A stretch of DNA of 7,235 nucleotides from Candidatus Uhrbacteria bacterium (GCA_030688135.1 JAUYIW010000041.1:1-7235), one strand, 5' to 3'; counted from the stretch's first letter, positions 1-5,917 are shown. The notes: generated by a model from the letters alone, not told the origin. Translations and numbers: made by a program.

Positions 1-1
1 G

Positions 2-97
2 CGGTTCGCTGAGATCTCCGAAAGATTTCTCCTCGCGACCTACAGACTCGTCGAAATGGTAACTTTCTACTTATTAAATGGATCAAACAAATTCTAA
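2..97 (+). CDS. 3' end of an unidentified plus-strand gene (partial)
   Basis: The second frame is open from the window edge to a TAA at 95-97 and encodes 31 residues. They read as a helical, mixed hydrophobic and charged C-terminus (ERFLLATYRLVEMVTFYLLN in the middle). The other two plus frames close at once or by position 62. The gene continues outside the window, so its family cannot be named. A terminator hairpin at 219-262 with a T-run on this strand would serve as its transcript end, which supports a real gene here. Convergent with the minus-strand gene ending at 281. Coding status is inferred from peptide character and terminator placement only. Confidence 0.5.
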   Translation, partial: RFAEISERFLLATYRLVEMVTFYLLNGSNKF

Positions 98-215
98 CCT
101 GGCAGATTGGACGACTCCTCCACCCAAATTGCGTATGATCCCCTTTATATCGGATACCTCTATATCGAATACATCTATATCGAATACATCTATTTTACCT
201 GAATATGGCCCTTAA
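78..215 (+). CDS. Possible small ORF, 45 aa, with SISNT-type pentapeptide repeat
   Basis: An ATG at 78 opens 45 codons ending in TAA at 213-215. The start lies inside the end of the upstream gene (20-bp overlap, different frame) and follows an in-frame TAA at 75-77. No Shine-Dalgarno sequence is visible, so translation would depend on coupling to the upstream gene or on a leader-independent mechanism. The middle of the peptide is three in-frame copies of a 15-bp repeat, giving ISDTS, ISNTS, ISNTS, preceded by a proline-rich stretch. A terminator hairpin begins four bases after the stop. There is no signal peptide or membrane segment and no recognisable family. It may equally be an untranslated 3' region; the compact fit between gene end and terminator is the main argument for it. 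Confidence 0.3.
   Translation: MDQTNSNLADWTTPPPKLRMIPFISDTSISNTSISNTSILPEYGP
146..190 (+). repeat. Three tandem copies of a 15-bp unit
   Basis: The unit TATATCGAATACATC occurs exactly at 161-175 and 176-190, and with two substitutions at 146-160. The period is a multiple of three, so it encodes a pentapeptide repeat if the 78-215 ORF is translated. It could otherwise be a small minisatellite in the 3' untranslated region. Confidence 0.9.
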
Positions 216-218
216 CAC

Positions 219-262
219 AAAATACTCGTCTATGGTCCGTACGGACTACAAACGAGTATTTT
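219..262. terminator. Bidirectional intrinsic terminator between convergent genes
   Basis: AAAATACTCGT at 219-229 pairs perfectly with ACGAGTATTTT at 252-262. Inside the stem is a second palindrome, GTCCGTACGGAC at 235-246, joined by partly paired arms. Read on plus, the right arm runs into TATTTTTGC; read on minus, it runs into TATTTTGTGTT, so both strands have a U-rich tail. It sits between the plus-strand genes ending at 97 or 215 and the minus-strand gene ending at 281, where a shared terminator is expected. Confidence 0.85.
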
Positions 263-280
263 TGCAAAAATCCCAATAAA

Positions 281-970
281 TTATGATTTCAACTCCGCAG
301 TATCTGCAAACATATCGAGAATCTCTTCGACTACGTCTTTGTTAAGAAACGATCCATGAAATTGATATGAGTAACCCTCATCTTCTGCTGGAATATAAAG
401 TGTGAATGTATCGCCACTCATGTCGAGAGTGTTGACTCTAAACGCATCACGATCATCAATCGTATACTCAATTAACTCTACCGGAACAGTATCCCAATGT
501 ATCCTAGCCTCCTCAAAGGTGGCTCCACCATCTTCACCGTACTCCAAAGCCTCAAGATAAACTAAGCTGAGTCCGGTATATTCCAAAATTCCGTCTTCGT
601 TCTCGGTCCAAAATCGTACCGTCCCACTTGATAGCATACCTCCTATCGACCTTTCTATAGAGACGCGCACGCCCTCAGGATATTCAAAGTTTAGTGTCCG
701 TTCATCAAAAACTCGTTCGTCTTCCACTGTGACCTGCGTAACTATTTCGTCCAAACCTGATTCTTGCTCAAACTGCTGAACTAAGCTGAGCTCAATCTCT
801 GGCGGGAAAAAAGCATCTTTAATGACTAGATATACCACCGCGCAAGCAAGTGTAACAAATGCGACAGCTACAGCAGCTGCCAAAAAATGCAATGCCTCGT
901 GTTTTAAGGGCTCTTGCTTTACAGCTGACGGCTCAAACATTCCCTTTTTCTGATTATTTGCTTGTGGCAT
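281..970 (-). CDS. Membrane-anchored protein of unknown function, 229 aa
   Basis: Not recognised as a named family. The protein starts with a short polar, lysine-containing segment (about residues 1-26), followed by one strongly hydrophobic helix at about 27-50, then an acidic domain of about 180 residues. This fits a single-pass anchor with the C-terminal domain outside the cytoplasm; there is no lipobox or pilin-type cleavage motif. The outer domain carries a FEYPEG motif near residue 95 and ends in a helix (FLNKDVVEEILDMFADT). That pattern resembles PsbP/DUF1795-like folds, but the likeness is only an impression. It starts six bases after the stop of the preceding gene, so it is probably the last gene of the gpmI operon, closed by the 219-262 terminator. 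No ribosome binding site is visible; the ATG at 970 is the natural start, and an internal ATG at residue 11 is the alternative. Confidence 0.8.
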   Translation of the reverse strand: MPQANNQKKGMFEPSAVKQEPLKHEALHFLAAAVAVAFVTLACAVVYLVIKDAFFPPEIELSLVQQFEQESGLDEIVTQVTVEDERVFDERTLNFEYPEGVRVSIERSIGGMLSSGTVRFWTENEDGILEYTGLSLVYLEALEYGEDGGATFEEARIHWDTVPVELIEYTIDDRDAFRVNTLDMSGDTFTLYIPAEDEGYSYQFHGSFLNKDVVEEILDMFADTAELKS

Positions 971-976
971 ATATAT

Positions 977-1690
977 TTATTCAACTGTTTCGAAATCAAG
1001 CGAACCTTGAATTAAATTCCAAGCAACGTTGTCAGCCTCGGTCGAATCATTATCGGAAAAAAGTACTAATACAATATAATCTTCACCCTCAAAATAAACT
1101 TCTTCAAAATCTGCTGGGCCAGCAAGGCCTGTTTCAATATGACCAGAAACTTTGGTCTTTTCCCCATTTGCAAACGATGTAGTGCTTGAGAGAACTTCAG
1201 AATAGTATTCCTGCTTGTAGCTTTCCAAACGATCTGAAATAAAGTCATCTCCATTGTTATCCGTATCAGGTCTATAAAAAGCAGAAATCACAATCGAAGC
1301 TCCTGGGCCATCACAACCCTCGCAGATATTTATTGGATCTGCATTTACAAACATAACATATTCGCTATCAAGATAATCTAAAGCATTAGTAGAGGCAATG
1401 TGCCAACCTAAAAGATAATCAAACGATGGAATATTGCTACTTCCAGAATAATGTACTATCTCACCCTCCTCATTATCTATAAGTACAGTGCCCCTTCCTT
1501 CCGGTGGAACAGTTAGAACTATTCTTTCTATATCAGAAATCTGACTCTGCATAATCCCACCGACTATTACAGAACCAAGAGCAAAAATACTAATTATAAA
1601 AATTACAACTAGGGTAAAAATTAGCTCATTCGGATTACGGCTAATAATTGAACTCAATGAGTACTTCTTTTCTTGCTGTAAGCTCTCCAT
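977..1690 (-). CDS. Membrane-anchored protein of unknown function, 237 aa, with outer CxxC
   Basis: Not recognised as a named family. From the ATG at 1690 the layout is a basic, polar N-terminus (1-22), one hydrophobic helix at about 23-46, and an acidic extracytoplasmic domain of about 190 residues. The outer domain contains a CEGC pair (C123, C126) in an aspartate- and glycine-rich stretch, which could form a disulfide or bind a metal. A TTG at 1705 in the same frame would add five residues and overlap the gpmI stop by eight bases. The ATG is preferred because it leaves a clean 7-bp gap; neither start has a Shine-Dalgarno sequence. Topology and C-terminal pattern (a hydrophobic strand followed by a short helix) are like the next gene at 281-970, so the pair may be distant paralogues. 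Position suggests co-transcription with gpmI; a functional link to glycolysis is not evident. Confidence 0.8.
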   Translation of the reverse strand: MESLQQEKKYSLSSIISRNPNELIFTLVVIFIISIFALGSVIVGGIMQSQISDIERIVLTVPPEGRGTVLIDNEEGEIVHYSGSSNIPSFDYLLGWHIASTNALDYLDSEYVMFVNADPINICEGCDGPGASIVISAFYRPDTDNNGDDFISDRLESYKQEYYSEVLSSTTSFANGEKTKVSGHIETGLAGPADFEEVYFEGEDYIVLVLFSDNDSTEADNVAWNLIQGSLDFETVE

Positions 1691-1697
1691 AAAATGT

Positions 1698-3338
1698 CTA
1701 TTCAATTAATGGAGTACCGTTCATCTCTGATGGAATCGGTAAACCTAAAATTTTTAATATTGTTGGTGCAACGTCGGCTAACATACCTACCGGTGGCATT
1801 AGCGACAAGTCTCCATTTGGAACATCACCGGCAATGCCAGCCTGTCCTTCAAATTGCCTACCAATAATGTAAAACGGTACAGGATTTGTGCTATGTTCTT
1901 TATCTATATCTCCTGTCTGAAGATTTGCAACCTCTTCACCGTTGCCATGATCTGCGGTTATAAAAACTACTCCATTCTTTTTCAAGACCTCATCAACTAT
2001 TCTACCAACTCCTTCATCAACCGCTTCGACTCCCTGAATTGTTGCGTTAGTACTACCAGTATGCCCCACCATGTCAGGATTTGCAAAGTTCATAATAATT
2101 ATATCATAATTATCAGTTTTTAATTCGCTAATAACACGGTCAGTAAGTTGCTTCGCAGACATCGCAGGCGCTAGGTCATAACTCGCAACCTTTGGTGAAG
2201 GAATTATGGCGCGATCTTCATTTGGAAATGGATCTTCCCGCGTTCCATTAAAGAAAAATGTAACATGAGCGTACTTTTCAGTTTCTGCGATATGAAGCTG
2301 GACTAGGCCAGCGTTTGAAAGCACTTCCGAAAGGCAGTTCAGAATCTTTTCAGGCGCAAACGCTACATTAACCGGAAGTCCCTCTTCGTATTCAGTCGCA
2401 GTAGTAAATGCCAGATTTTCAATATACTTACGCTCGAACTTATCAAAAGACGGCAAAACAAACGATTTTGTAATCTCGCGGGCGCGATCTGGACGGTAAT
2501 TAAAAAATATGACAGCATCATTTGACTTTACGGTCGCAATGGGTTCTCCGTTCTTGGTAATCACAGTTGGCACAAACTCTTCGTCGTACACTTCTTTTGC
2601 ATAAGACGCCTTCAGAGCATCGAATGGATTTTCTGCAGTTTGCGCAGACTGTCCAAGGGCGATAGCATTGTATGCCTTTTCAATTCTGTCCCACCTGTTG
2701 TCACGGTCCATTGCATAATACCTGCCTGACAGCGTAGCAATCTTTCCAACACCAAGCTCTTTTATTTTTTGATCAAGTGATGTTAAAAAATCGATTCCTG
2801 AATTATATAAAGTATCTCTTCCGTCTAGGATTGCGTGCACAGCAACATCTTTTATTCCCTGATCTTTAGCAAGTTTAAGAAGTGCGTGGCAATGAGTATC
2901 AACGCCGTGCACTTTACCGCCAGACACAATACCCATGAGATGCAATGTTCCGCCAGTTTGCTTCACGTGATTCGTAGCCTTTAAAAATGCCTCATTTTGA
3001 AAAAATGTTCCATCTATAATTGAGCGCTCGATGCGAGGATAAGTTTGATAATAAACTCGACCAGCTCCAATTGTTAAATGCCCTACCTCTGAATTACCCA
3101 TCTCTCCCCACATTAAACCAACAAACTCACCAGACGCCCTAAGTGTCATAACAGGATACCGTTGTATGAGTCCATCAAAAACAGGAGTGTATGCTCTTGT
3201 AACTGCGTTTCCTTCTGAATCTGGTGCAACCCCAAGACCATCAACCACAATCAATACAGCAGGACGTGAACGCGCTACTGTAGACCGAGGTTCGATATTA
3301 CTTTGTATAGATGAAGGCTCAAGTGACTCTTCTGTCAT
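1698..3338 (-). CDS. gpmI: 2,3-bisphosphoglycerate-independent phosphoglycerate mutase
   Basis: Interconverts 3- and 2-phosphoglycerate in lower glycolysis, in the cytoplasm, through a phosphoserine intermediate and two Mn ions. The family signatures are all present: VVDGLG with metal ligand D33; GNSEVGH with the catalytic serine S83; IGAGR; HAILDGRDT; GRYYAMDRD; NYRPDRAREIT; then the metal-site motifs NPDMVGH, TADHGNGEE and EHSTNPVPF. The residues equivalent to D12, S62, D403, H407, D444, H445 and H462 of the Geobacillus stearothermophilus enzyme are conserved. From the ATG at 3338 the protein is 546 residues, longer than the usual 510-515, mainly because of about 21 extra polar residues at the N-terminus. 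An upstream in-frame ATG at 3407 is rejected because a promoter lies between the two. First gene of an operon with the two membrane proteins downstream. Confidence 0.97.
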   Translation of the reverse strand: MTEESLEPSSIQSNIEPRSTVARSRPAVLIVVDGLGVAPDSEGNAVTRAYTPVFDGLIQRYPVMTLRASGEFVGLMWGEMGNSEVGHLTIGAGRVYYQTYPRIERSIIDGTFFQNEAFLKATNHVKQTGGTLHLMGIVSGGKVHGVDTHCHALLKLAKDQGIKDVAVHAILDGRDTLYNSGIDFLTSLDQKIKELGVGKIATLSGRYYAMDRDNRWDRIEKAYNAIALGQSAQTAENPFDALKASYAKEVYDEEFVPTVITKNGEPIATVKSNDAVIFFNYRPDRAREITKSFVLPSFDKFERKYIENLAFTTATEYEEGLPVNVAFAPEKILNCLSEVLSNAGLVQLHIAETEKYAHVTFFFNGTREDPFPNEDRAIIPSPKVASYDLAPAMSAKQLTDRVISELKTDNYDIIIMNFANPDMVGHTGSTNATIQGVEAVDEGVGRIVDEVLKKNGVVFITADHGNGEEVANLQTGDIDKEHSTNPVPFYIIGRQFEGQAGIAGDVPNGDLSLMPPVGMLADVAPTILKILGLPIPSEMNGTPLIE

Positions 3339-3347
3339 AGTTGTTTT

Positions 3348-3377
3348 ATTATACCAAAAAAACCCGTTTAGGGTTAA
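3348..3377 (-). promoter_or_regulatory. Extended -10 promoter of gpmI, giving a near-leaderless mRNA
   Basis: On the minus strand TGGTATAAT is an extended -10 element, with TATAAT at 3353-3348. A weak -35, TTAACC, lies at 3377-3372 with an 18-bp spacer. Only nine bases (AAAACAACT) separate TATAAT from the ATG at 3338, so transcription should start within about 2-4 nt of the start codon. No Shine-Dalgarno sequence would be in the message. This also fixes the start codon choice. Confidence 0.7.
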
Positions 3378-3486
3378 TAGACCATCAATGTATGCTACTA
3401 TCAGCAAGTTTTATAAGCTAATATAAATTTTATTTTAATCACCAATTTTTATTCCACGAGAGTAAACCTTAATCGCCAAGAAACCT

Positions 3487-3611
3487 TGAATTACGAAACT
3501 CGATGAGATTTGCGTGAACGGGCTGTCGATCCCTGTGAACCCTACTAAAACGTAGGGAGAACGGGGGCGACGGGTGCCCGTGAACGCAAAGATCGCGAGT
3601 TTCGTAATTCA
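3487..3611 (+). ncRNA. Foldback A: 125-nt long imperfect hairpin, candidate structured RNA
   Basis: Sits in the 347-bp gap between ftsL and gpmI. Pairing worked out by hand: 3487-3502 with 3596-3611 (16 bp, perfect); 3509-3515 with 3584-3590; 3518-3523 with 3576-3581; 3525-3528 with 3568-3571; 3530-3536 with 3561-3567 (includes two U.G wobbles); 3540-3545 with 3552-3557; hexaloop TAAAAC. Between helices, GTGAAC on one arm faces GTGAAC on the other, giving a symmetrical tandem G.A pair (3516-3517 with 3582-3583). A third GTGAAC at 3535-3540 gives a GAA/AGA internal loop. These features favour the plus strand as the folded molecule. There is no T-run on either side, so it is not a standard terminator. 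Known class not recognised; a mobile foldback repeat is the alternative. Confidence 0.6.
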
Positions 3612-3685
3612 GATAAGAAAATTAACTTCGTTTGTCGTTAATAAACTAATTCTTCAGTCAATAAATCTCTGTTCCTCAATTCTTA

Positions 3686-4006
3686 TTATCGATTAACAGC
3701 AACGGTTGGTTCGTTAGGCGCCACATACTCAATGCTCTTTACCTGTGTAAGACCAAGCATCTGCACCCTAGTGCTAACGCTATCAATTGACTGTAACTTT
3801 GCAACCTCCATATGCAAACGCTCATTCTGTAGCCGTAGGTCTTCAATATTATGATCTAAATCCCGCATTGCAAATCCTCGTGTAGCAGATACATTAACCT
3901 GCCAAATATACAAAGCCCCAAGTGCAAATGTAGCAATAATAACTGCTATATAGAGCCAGTTGGTGCTACTCACAAAAGTTCTAAATTTTGAAATTCCTCC
4001 AAACAT
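3686..4006 (-). CDS. ftsL: FtsL/DivIC-like septum protein, 106 aa
   Basis: Small bitopic division protein. Layout: cytoplasmic N-terminus of about 16 residues, one membrane helix at about 17-36, then an extracytoplasmic coiled coil with regular leucines (about 48-74: LDHNIEDLRLQNERL and following), and a short tail. In other bacteria FtsL forms a complex with FtsB/DivIC and FtsQ/DivIB that activates FtsWI septal peptidoglycan synthesis. Sequence alone does not separate FtsL from DivIC-type proteins; position directly after rsmH, as in the standard dcw order, favours ftsL. The ATG at 4006 lies six bases after the rsmH stop; an AGGA overlapping that stop may act as a weak ribosome binding site. 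Normally ftsI and mur genes would follow, but here the cluster ends and foldback A follows. Confidence 0.8.
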   Translation of the reverse strand: MFGGISKFRTFVSSTNWLYIAVIIATFALGALYIWQVNVSATRGFAMRDLDHNIEDLRLQNERLHMEVAKLQSIDSVSTRVQMLGLTQVKSIEYVAPNEPTVAVNR

Positions 4007-4012
4007 AGGATC

Positions 4013-4867
4013 CTATTGTTTTTCAGCGACTCGAAGTTTTGCACTACGCGCACGCGGGTTACTCCGCTTTTCTTCAAACGACGCTTGTATAACTTTTTTA
4101 GTAATAATATTTAGTGCCGAGTTAGTTTTAAATAACTGTTTGACTAACCTATCCTCTAATGAATGGAAACTTATCACTGCGATTCGTCCTCCTGACTTTA
4201 ACAGATTGACCACAGCGGGAATTCCACGTTCTATCTCCCCAAGTTCATCGTTCACCTCCATCCTTAGCGCCTGAAAGATTCGCGTAGCAGGATGGAGCCT
4301 TCCGCTTCTTCGCACTACACCTTCTACGAGTGACGCGAGTGCTGCGGTAGTTAAAATTCTATTTTTGCGTCGAGCGTGAGTAATCGTTTTTGCAATTTCG
4401 CGTGCACGAGGCTCTTCACCGTAAATTCTGAACAAGTCCTCTAATTCTTCTTGCGACCAGCTATTTACAATTGTTTCAGCTGTCAGATCCTGCGTTTGGT
4501 CATAACGCATGTCGAGAGGTCCTTCATTCCTAAATGAGAAGCCACGGGATGGGTCATCCACATGGGGTGATGAAATACCAAGGTCAAACAATGCGCTATC
4601 AATGTGTTGTAATTCACGTTGTTCTATGTTGCCAAACGAATCGTGTACGTAGGTGACGTTGTCAAATCCAGATAATGCCTTTTGGGCAATTTCCAGGTTA
4701 CGAACATCTTTGTCAAAACCTATTAAACGGCCCGTTTTGCCAACTTCGTTCAGGATTAATGTCGCATGGCCACCTAACCCAAGGGTGGCATCAAGAATAG
4801 TGTCGCCAGAAGATAGATTTAAGCCGTTCAAGACCTCTTTAGCTAATACTGGAATGTGTGTCTGCAT
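4013..4867 (-). CDS. rsmH: 16S rRNA (cytosine-1402 N4)-methyltransferase RsmH
   Basis: Methylates N4 of C1402 in the decoding centre of 16S rRNA, using S-adenosylmethionine. The family pattern is complete: HIPVL near the start; the SAM-binding loop DATLGLGGHA (26-35); acidic ribose-binding GFDKD (50-54); DLGISSPHVDDPSRGFSFR (95-113); GPLDMR; YGEEPRAREIA; HPATRIFQALR (192-202); ISFHSLEDR (232-240); and the basic C-terminal NPRARSAKLRV (270-280). At 284 residues it is slightly shorter than the common 300-315 but lacks no motif. It starts nine bases after the mraZ stop, without a clear Shine-Dalgarno, and is followed by ftsL after six bases. This is the standard mraZ-rsmH-ftsL order, so the three are almost surely one transcript. 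Confidence 0.97.
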   Translation of the reverse strand: MQTHIPVLAKEVLNGLNLSSGDTILDATLGLGGHATLILNEVGKTGRLIGFDKDVRNLEIAQKALSGFDNVTYVHDSFGNIEQRELQHIDSALFDLGISSPHVDDPSRGFSFRNEGPLDMRYDQTQDLTAETIVNSWSQEELEDLFRIYGEEPRAREIAKTITHARRKNRILTTAALASLVEGVVRRSGRLHPATRIFQALRMEVNDELGEIERGIPAVVNLLKSGGRIAVISFHSLEDRLVKQLFKTNSALNIITKKVIQASFEEKRSNPRARSAKLRVAEKQ

Positions 4868-4876
4868 ACTTTACGG

Positions 4877-5308
4877 CTATATACCAAGCTCCCCCAGCTG
4901 TTCGGCGATTGATTCAGCGTCTTGTTCAGTTTTGGTACGATACTCGTTCCAAGTATCTTCGTCCCAAAGCTCAAGACGCGTATTAACGCCGACAATAACA
5001 ACTTTCTTTTCAAGCCCTGCGTATTTACGCAGGAACTCAGGAACTATGAATCGTCCCTGCTTATCTAAGTTCACGTCCATGGCACCCGCAAGCATGAGTC
5101 GGGCGAAGGCACGTGAATTAGCTTGCCCCAAGGGCAAACCGGCAATAGAACCTGCCAGCTTGTCCCACTCCTCCAGGGGAAGCAGGAACAACGAAGAATC
5201 TAGACCTCGCGTGACAACCGCGCCTTGCACGAGGTCATTTCGAAACTTCGTTGGGACCGAAATTCGGCCCTTTTCGTCTATTTGGTGGTTGTATTCACCT
5301 ATAAACAT
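4877..5308 (-). CDS. mraZ: MraZ, transcriptional regulator of the division (dcw) cluster
   Basis: First gene of the dcw cluster. MraZ is a DNA-binding protein of the SpoVT/AbrB superfamily that forms ring oligomers and binds GTGG-type direct repeats upstream of its own operon; it represses in Escherichia coli and activates in mollicutes. Both half-domains are present with their DxKGR-type motifs: DEKGRISVPTKFR at 11-23 and DKQGRFIVPEFLR at 82-94. The 143-residue length is typical. The ATG at 5308 is preceded by AGGCGAG, a weak Shine-Dalgarno. There is a TTGACA hexamer 32-37 bp upstream of the start but no good -10 to go with it. A convincing box array with a promoter lies much further up, at 5841-5917. 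Likely autoregulated, inferred from family knowledge plus those boxes. Confidence 0.96.
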   Translation of the reverse strand: MFIGEYNHQIDEKGRISVPTKFRNDLVQGAVVTRGLDSSLFLLPLEEWDKLAGSIAGLPLGQANSRAFARLMLAGAMDVNLDKQGRFIVPEFLRKYAGLEKKVVIVGVNTRLELWDEDTWNEYRTKTEQDAESIAEQLGELGI

Positions 5309-5316
5309 AAACTCGC

Positions 5317-5345
5317 CTATGAAATAAAGAACAAGCGGTTGTCAA
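5317..5345 (-). promoter_or_regulatory. Possible proximal mraZ promoter (weak)
   Basis: A perfect TTGACA lies at 5345-5340 on the minus strand; at a 17-bp spacing the -10 would be TCATAG (5322-5317), a poor match. Two GTGG words upstream (5354-5350 and 5385-5381) are 31 bp apart, the same spacing as in the distal box array. The -35 overlaps the left outer arm of foldback B (5332-5340). Confidence 0.3.
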
Positions 5346-5623
5346 ACTCTCCACAAGCTCAAACGAGCAAATGAGAGTCTGCCACGTCACAAAGTGTCGC
5401 GTTTCGAGCGAGGGGGCTTGTTTTGAATATTATTTCGAGGTAAAAGCGTGGGATTTTGCACAAAATACTGACGAAGATCGACGAAGCGATGCGGTAGCAT
5501 CGGTAAGAAGATCTAAGTCTGTAGGTTGTGAAAATAACTGCTTTTAACCGGAAGAATATTCAGAACAAGTCCCCAAAAGGCTCGCGACACCTTATGATGG
5601 GGGGAAGTTTCCCGAACCGCTTG
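5332..5623 (+). ncRNA. Foldback B: 292-nt branched structure, candidate structured RNA
   Basis: Lies in the 723-bp gene-free stretch between mraZ and the gene at 6032. Closing stem CAAGCGGTT 5332-5340 with AACCGCTTG 5615-5623. Inside it is a side hairpin (ACTCTC 5345-5350 with GAGAGT 5373-5378, nested GCTC/GAGC) and a main arm. Main arm: GTGTCGCG 5394-5401 with 5583-5590; 5413-5431 with 5555-5574 (19 bp, one bulge, one U.G); 5439-5447 with 5540-5549; 5453-5463 with 5526-5535; 5466-5472 with 5517-5523; AGATC 5475-5479 with 5510-5514; CGATGC 5487-5492 with GCATCG 5497-5502, loop GGTA. Internal loops near the tip are purine-rich with opposed G.A and A.A. The RNase P RNA, tmRNA and SRP RNA core motifs are absent. 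Class unknown; promoter not identified. Confidence 0.55.
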
Positions 5624-5628
5624 CATAA

Positions 5629-5790
5629 TGGAATTATTGCCAAATACTCTTTTGAGTATAAATTTCAGAAATTCGAGTAGATTTCTTCAAAGATTTTTGA
5701 GGTCATGCCGTAGCATCATCGAAAAAATCTTTGAAGAAATATGCCGGATTTCCGGAATTTAGACCAAATAGGTATTTGGTAATAGTTCCA
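5629..5790 (+). ncRNA. Foldback C: 162-nt long hairpin adjoining B, candidate structured RNA
   Basis: Begins six bases after B ends. Pairing: 5629-5648 with 5771-5790 (20 bp including three G.U); 5659-5666 with 5754-5761 and 5668-5675 with 5745-5752 (16 bp, one A/C mismatch between, two U.G); 5681-5698 with 5723-5740 (18 bp perfect); tandem G.A at 5699-5700 with 5721-5722; 5701-5703 with 5718-5720; ATGC 5705-5708 with GCAT 5713-5716; loop CGTA. At least six G.U pairs exist only if the plus strand is the folded molecule. The tip nearly matches that of B (ATGC, one base C or G, GTAGCAT). There is no poly-T after it. Could be one RNA with B, or a second copy of a foldback mobile element. Confidence 0.55.
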
Positions 5791-5840
5791 ACAATATGAA
5801 GCTTTGGAGGCTGTTGAAAAATCTGTAAACAGATTCATTT

Positions 5841-5917
5841 CCCACTTTGTGCCTCAGTAACTCCACTCTACTCCACTTGAGCCCTTCCGTCAAACAAAAT
5901 CTCCCACCCTACTCCAC
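5841..5917 (-). promoter_or_regulatory. Array of five GTGGR boxes, probable MraZ operator
   Basis: On the minus strand GTGGA or GTGGG occurs at plus coordinates 5841-5845, 5862-5866, 5872-5876, 5903-5907 and 5913-5917. Start-to-start distances are 21, 10, 31 and 10 bp, so all boxes fall on the same helical face. Two pairs share the extended pattern GTGGRGTAGRGTGGRG. GTGG-type direct repeats with about 10-bp period are the known MraZ operator form in many bacteria. The array lies 530-610 bp upstream of mraZ, in the correct orientation, and surrounds a promoter. Assignment to MraZ is inferred. Confidence 0.65.
5865..5893 (-). promoter_or_regulatory. Probable distal promoter of the mraZ operon, inside the box array
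   Basis: TTGACG at 5893-5888 (5 of 6 to consensus), an exact 17-bp spacer, then TAGAGT at 5870-5865 (4 of 6). The -10 lies between two GTGGA boxes and partly overlaps one, as expected for a promoter controlled by bound MraZ. Predicted start near 5858 would give a leader of about 550 nt before mraZ, containing the complement of foldbacks B and C. Confidence 0.5.

Noticed and set aside
3339..3407. Upstream ATG giving GpmI 23 more residues
   Set aside because: The extra segment overlaps the extended -10 promoter (TGGTATAAT), and GpmI homologues begin near the VVDGLG motif; the ATG at 3338 fits the promoter.
5522..5677. Open plus-strand frame across B and C (about 50 codons from a TAG at 5522-5524 to a TAG at 5678-5680)
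   Set aside because: It spans the paired arms of B and the left arm of C, has no early start codon and shows no recognisable protein motif.
5332..5790. RNase P RNA, tmRNA or SRP RNA next to mraZ
   Set aside because: Read on both strands, the P4/CR-I motif, the tmRNA tRNA-like end and the SRP GGAA-loop domain are all missing.
5796..5828. Ten-codon ORF MKLWRLLKNL as a possible leader peptide
   Set aside because: It is over 200 bp from the next gene, which has its own promoter, and has no ribosome binding site or linked attenuator.
5820..5835. Small hairpin AATCTG/CAGATT as a terminator
   Set aside because: Six AT-rich pairs with a four-base loop and only a short T-run on minus; no gene on that strand ends just before it.
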